Below, one piece after another: positions 21,186-22,135 of a stretch of 22,135 nt of DNA (its first letter is position 1; each line of letters starts with the position of its first letter). Below the pieces are notes generated by a model that was not told where the DNA came from, did no database searches, and saw only the letters and a program-made list of their open reading frames with translations. Origin of the DNA: DASTOB01 sp035720425 (GTDB taxonomy: Bacteria; Chloroflexota; Limnocylindria; Limnocylindrales; CSP1-4); assembly GCA_035720425.1 (NCBI GenBank), contig DASTOB010000185.1, positions 1 to 22,135 on the forward strand. The letters run 5' to 3'. Made by a program: the position numbers and the translations under genes.

Positions 21186-22114
21186 GCGCGGTCCGGACCG
21201 TCTTCCTCGGGTCCGGACCATTCGGCGTCCCGTCCCTTCGGACGCTGGCCACCCGTGCGGACGTCGACCTCGTCGGCGTCGTCACGGCCCCGCCGCGGCC
21301 CGCCGGGCGCGGGCGCGCGCTCGTCGCGACGCCGATCGACGAGGCGGCCACCGACATCGGAGTCCCGACGATCCTGCGGCCCGCGCGGCTTCGGGACGAG
21401 GCGGCGGTCGCGTCGATCCTCGCACTCCGGCCTGTCCTCGCGGTGCTGGCCGACTACGGACAGATCGTCCCGCCGGCCCTCCTCGAGCTGCCGCACGGAG
21501 CGTTGAACCTCCACCCCTCGCTCCTGCCCCGCCACCGCGGTGCGAGCCCGATCCCGGCCGCGATCCTCGCCGGCGACCGGGAGACGGGCGTGACGCTCAT
21601 GCGCATGGACGAAGGCCTCGACACCGGGCCGATCGTCGCCGTGGAACGATCCTCCCTCGACGGCACCGCGACGGCACCGGATCTCGAGGCCCGCCTCGCC
21701 GCCGTCGCCGCGGACCTGCTAGCACGCTCGATCGGACCGTGGCTCGCGGGGACGCTGCCGGCGGTCCCGCAACCGACCGACGGTGCCACCCTCACCCGAA
21801 CCCTCCGTCGCGAGGACGGACGCCTCGATCCGGATCGGTCCGCGACGGACCTCGAGCGCCGGGTGCGGGCCCTCCAGCCATGGCCCGGAACGTTCCTCGA
21901 GACGTCGGCCGGGCGGCTCGCCGTGCACGCCGCCCACGTCGAAGGCGGGGCGGCCGACGACGAACGGGGCGTGCTCGTCGCACACGGCGACGGCCTCGCC
22001 CTCGCCACGGCGGACGGGAGGCTCGTGCTCGACGAGGTCCAACCCGCCGGCGGACGGCGCATGAGCGGATCCGCCCTCCGGCGCGGTCGGCCCGGGCTTG
22101 CCGCCGGGCGCTGA
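21182..22114 (+). CDS. fmt: Methionyl-tRNA formyltransferase
   Basis: Formylates Met-tRNA(fMet) using 10-formyl-tetrahydrofolate. The 310-residue protein has RTVFLGSGPFGVPSLRTL at the N-terminus and RPAGRGR (the loop after the first strands). The formyltransferase core is ALNLHPSLLPRHRGASPIPAAILAGD with N109 and H111, and D147 lies in MDEGLDTGPI. These match E. coli Asn106, His108 and Asp144 in spacing. The C-terminal OB-like tRNA-binding domain (about 205-310, LEARLAA... RALQPWPGTFLET) ends in a RGRPG segment. GTG 21182 overlaps the def stop by 4 nt. The gene is complete 21 bp before the window ends. Confidence 0.96.
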   Translation: MSAVRTVFLGSGPFGVPSLRTLATRADVDLVGVVTAPPRPAGRGRALVATPIDEAATDIGVPTILRPARLRDEAAVASILALRPVLAVLADYGQIVPPALLELPHGALNLHPSLLPRHRGASPIPAAILAGDRETGVTLMRMDEGLDTGPIVAVERSSLDGTATAPDLEARLAAVAADLLARSIGPWLAGTLPAVPQPTDGATLTRTLRREDGRLDPDRSATDLERRVRALQPWPGTFLETSAGRLAVHAAHVEGGAADDERGVLVAHGDGLALATADGRLVLDEVQPAGGRRMSGSALRRGRPGLAAGR

Positions 22115-22135
22115 CCGCCGAGGGACCCGCGGGCC

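Overview
This is a very GC-rich (about 70% by eye) bacterial chromosomal segment made almost entirely of housekeeping genes. The overall look fits a Chloroflexota lineage, possibly the Limnocylindria/Ellin6529 group: strong G/C third positions, many GTG starts, a eukaryote-like (type 2) IleRS, several apparently leaderless genes, and an LCP protein with a Pro/Ser/Thr-rich linker. That placement is inference. I see no phage, plasmid, CRISPR or toxin-antitoxin module.

Layout. Positions 1-2084 (minus strand) hold the 5' part of a DEAD-box RNA helicase, which runs off the window, and a glutaryl-CoA dehydrogenase. A tRNA-Leu(UAA) lies at 2186-2271 on the plus strand. Two minus-strand genes follow: a small unknown protein and a CpaE-like ATPase with an N-terminal receiver domain. 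They are separated by about 280 bp rich in inverted repeats. From 4314 the plus strand carries rpsF-ssb-rpsR, continuing into three membrane-protein genes (TauE/SafE permease, DUF1634 protein, CaCA-type exchanger) where rplI often lies in other bacteria. A branched-chain aminotransferase (ilvE) stands alone, flanked on both sides by repeat-filled intergenic DNA. A convergent LytR-CpsA-Psr gene follows.

The LCP gene is divergent from a long plus-strand run: ileS-lspA-rluD-gmk-priA, then a UspA-like gene, an Ala-rich LEA-like gene, and def-fmt. ileS/lspA, lspA/rluD and def/fmt overlap by 4 nt, so translational coupling is likely. Together they cover isoleucyl-tRNA charging, lipoprotein signal-peptide cleavage, 23S rRNA pseudouridylation, GMP phosphorylation, replication restart, and formylation/deformylation of initiator Met.

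I found no obviously new multi-gene system. The items most worth following are: (1) an IleRS whose class I HxGH signature is swapped to GVHH, an arrangement linked in the literature to mupirocin hyper-resistance; (2) -10-like hexamers sitting 6-7 nt before the ATG of four genes, suggesting leaderless transcripts; (3) a 201-bp MITE-like structure with 26-bp terminal inverted repeats after ilvE, plus further tandem repeats and a recurring octamer around ilvE; (4) a palindrome-rich, 143-bp inverted-repeat-bounded segment downstream of the CpaE-like gene; (5) a perfect 20-bp tandem duplication of the rluD stop/gmk start junction.
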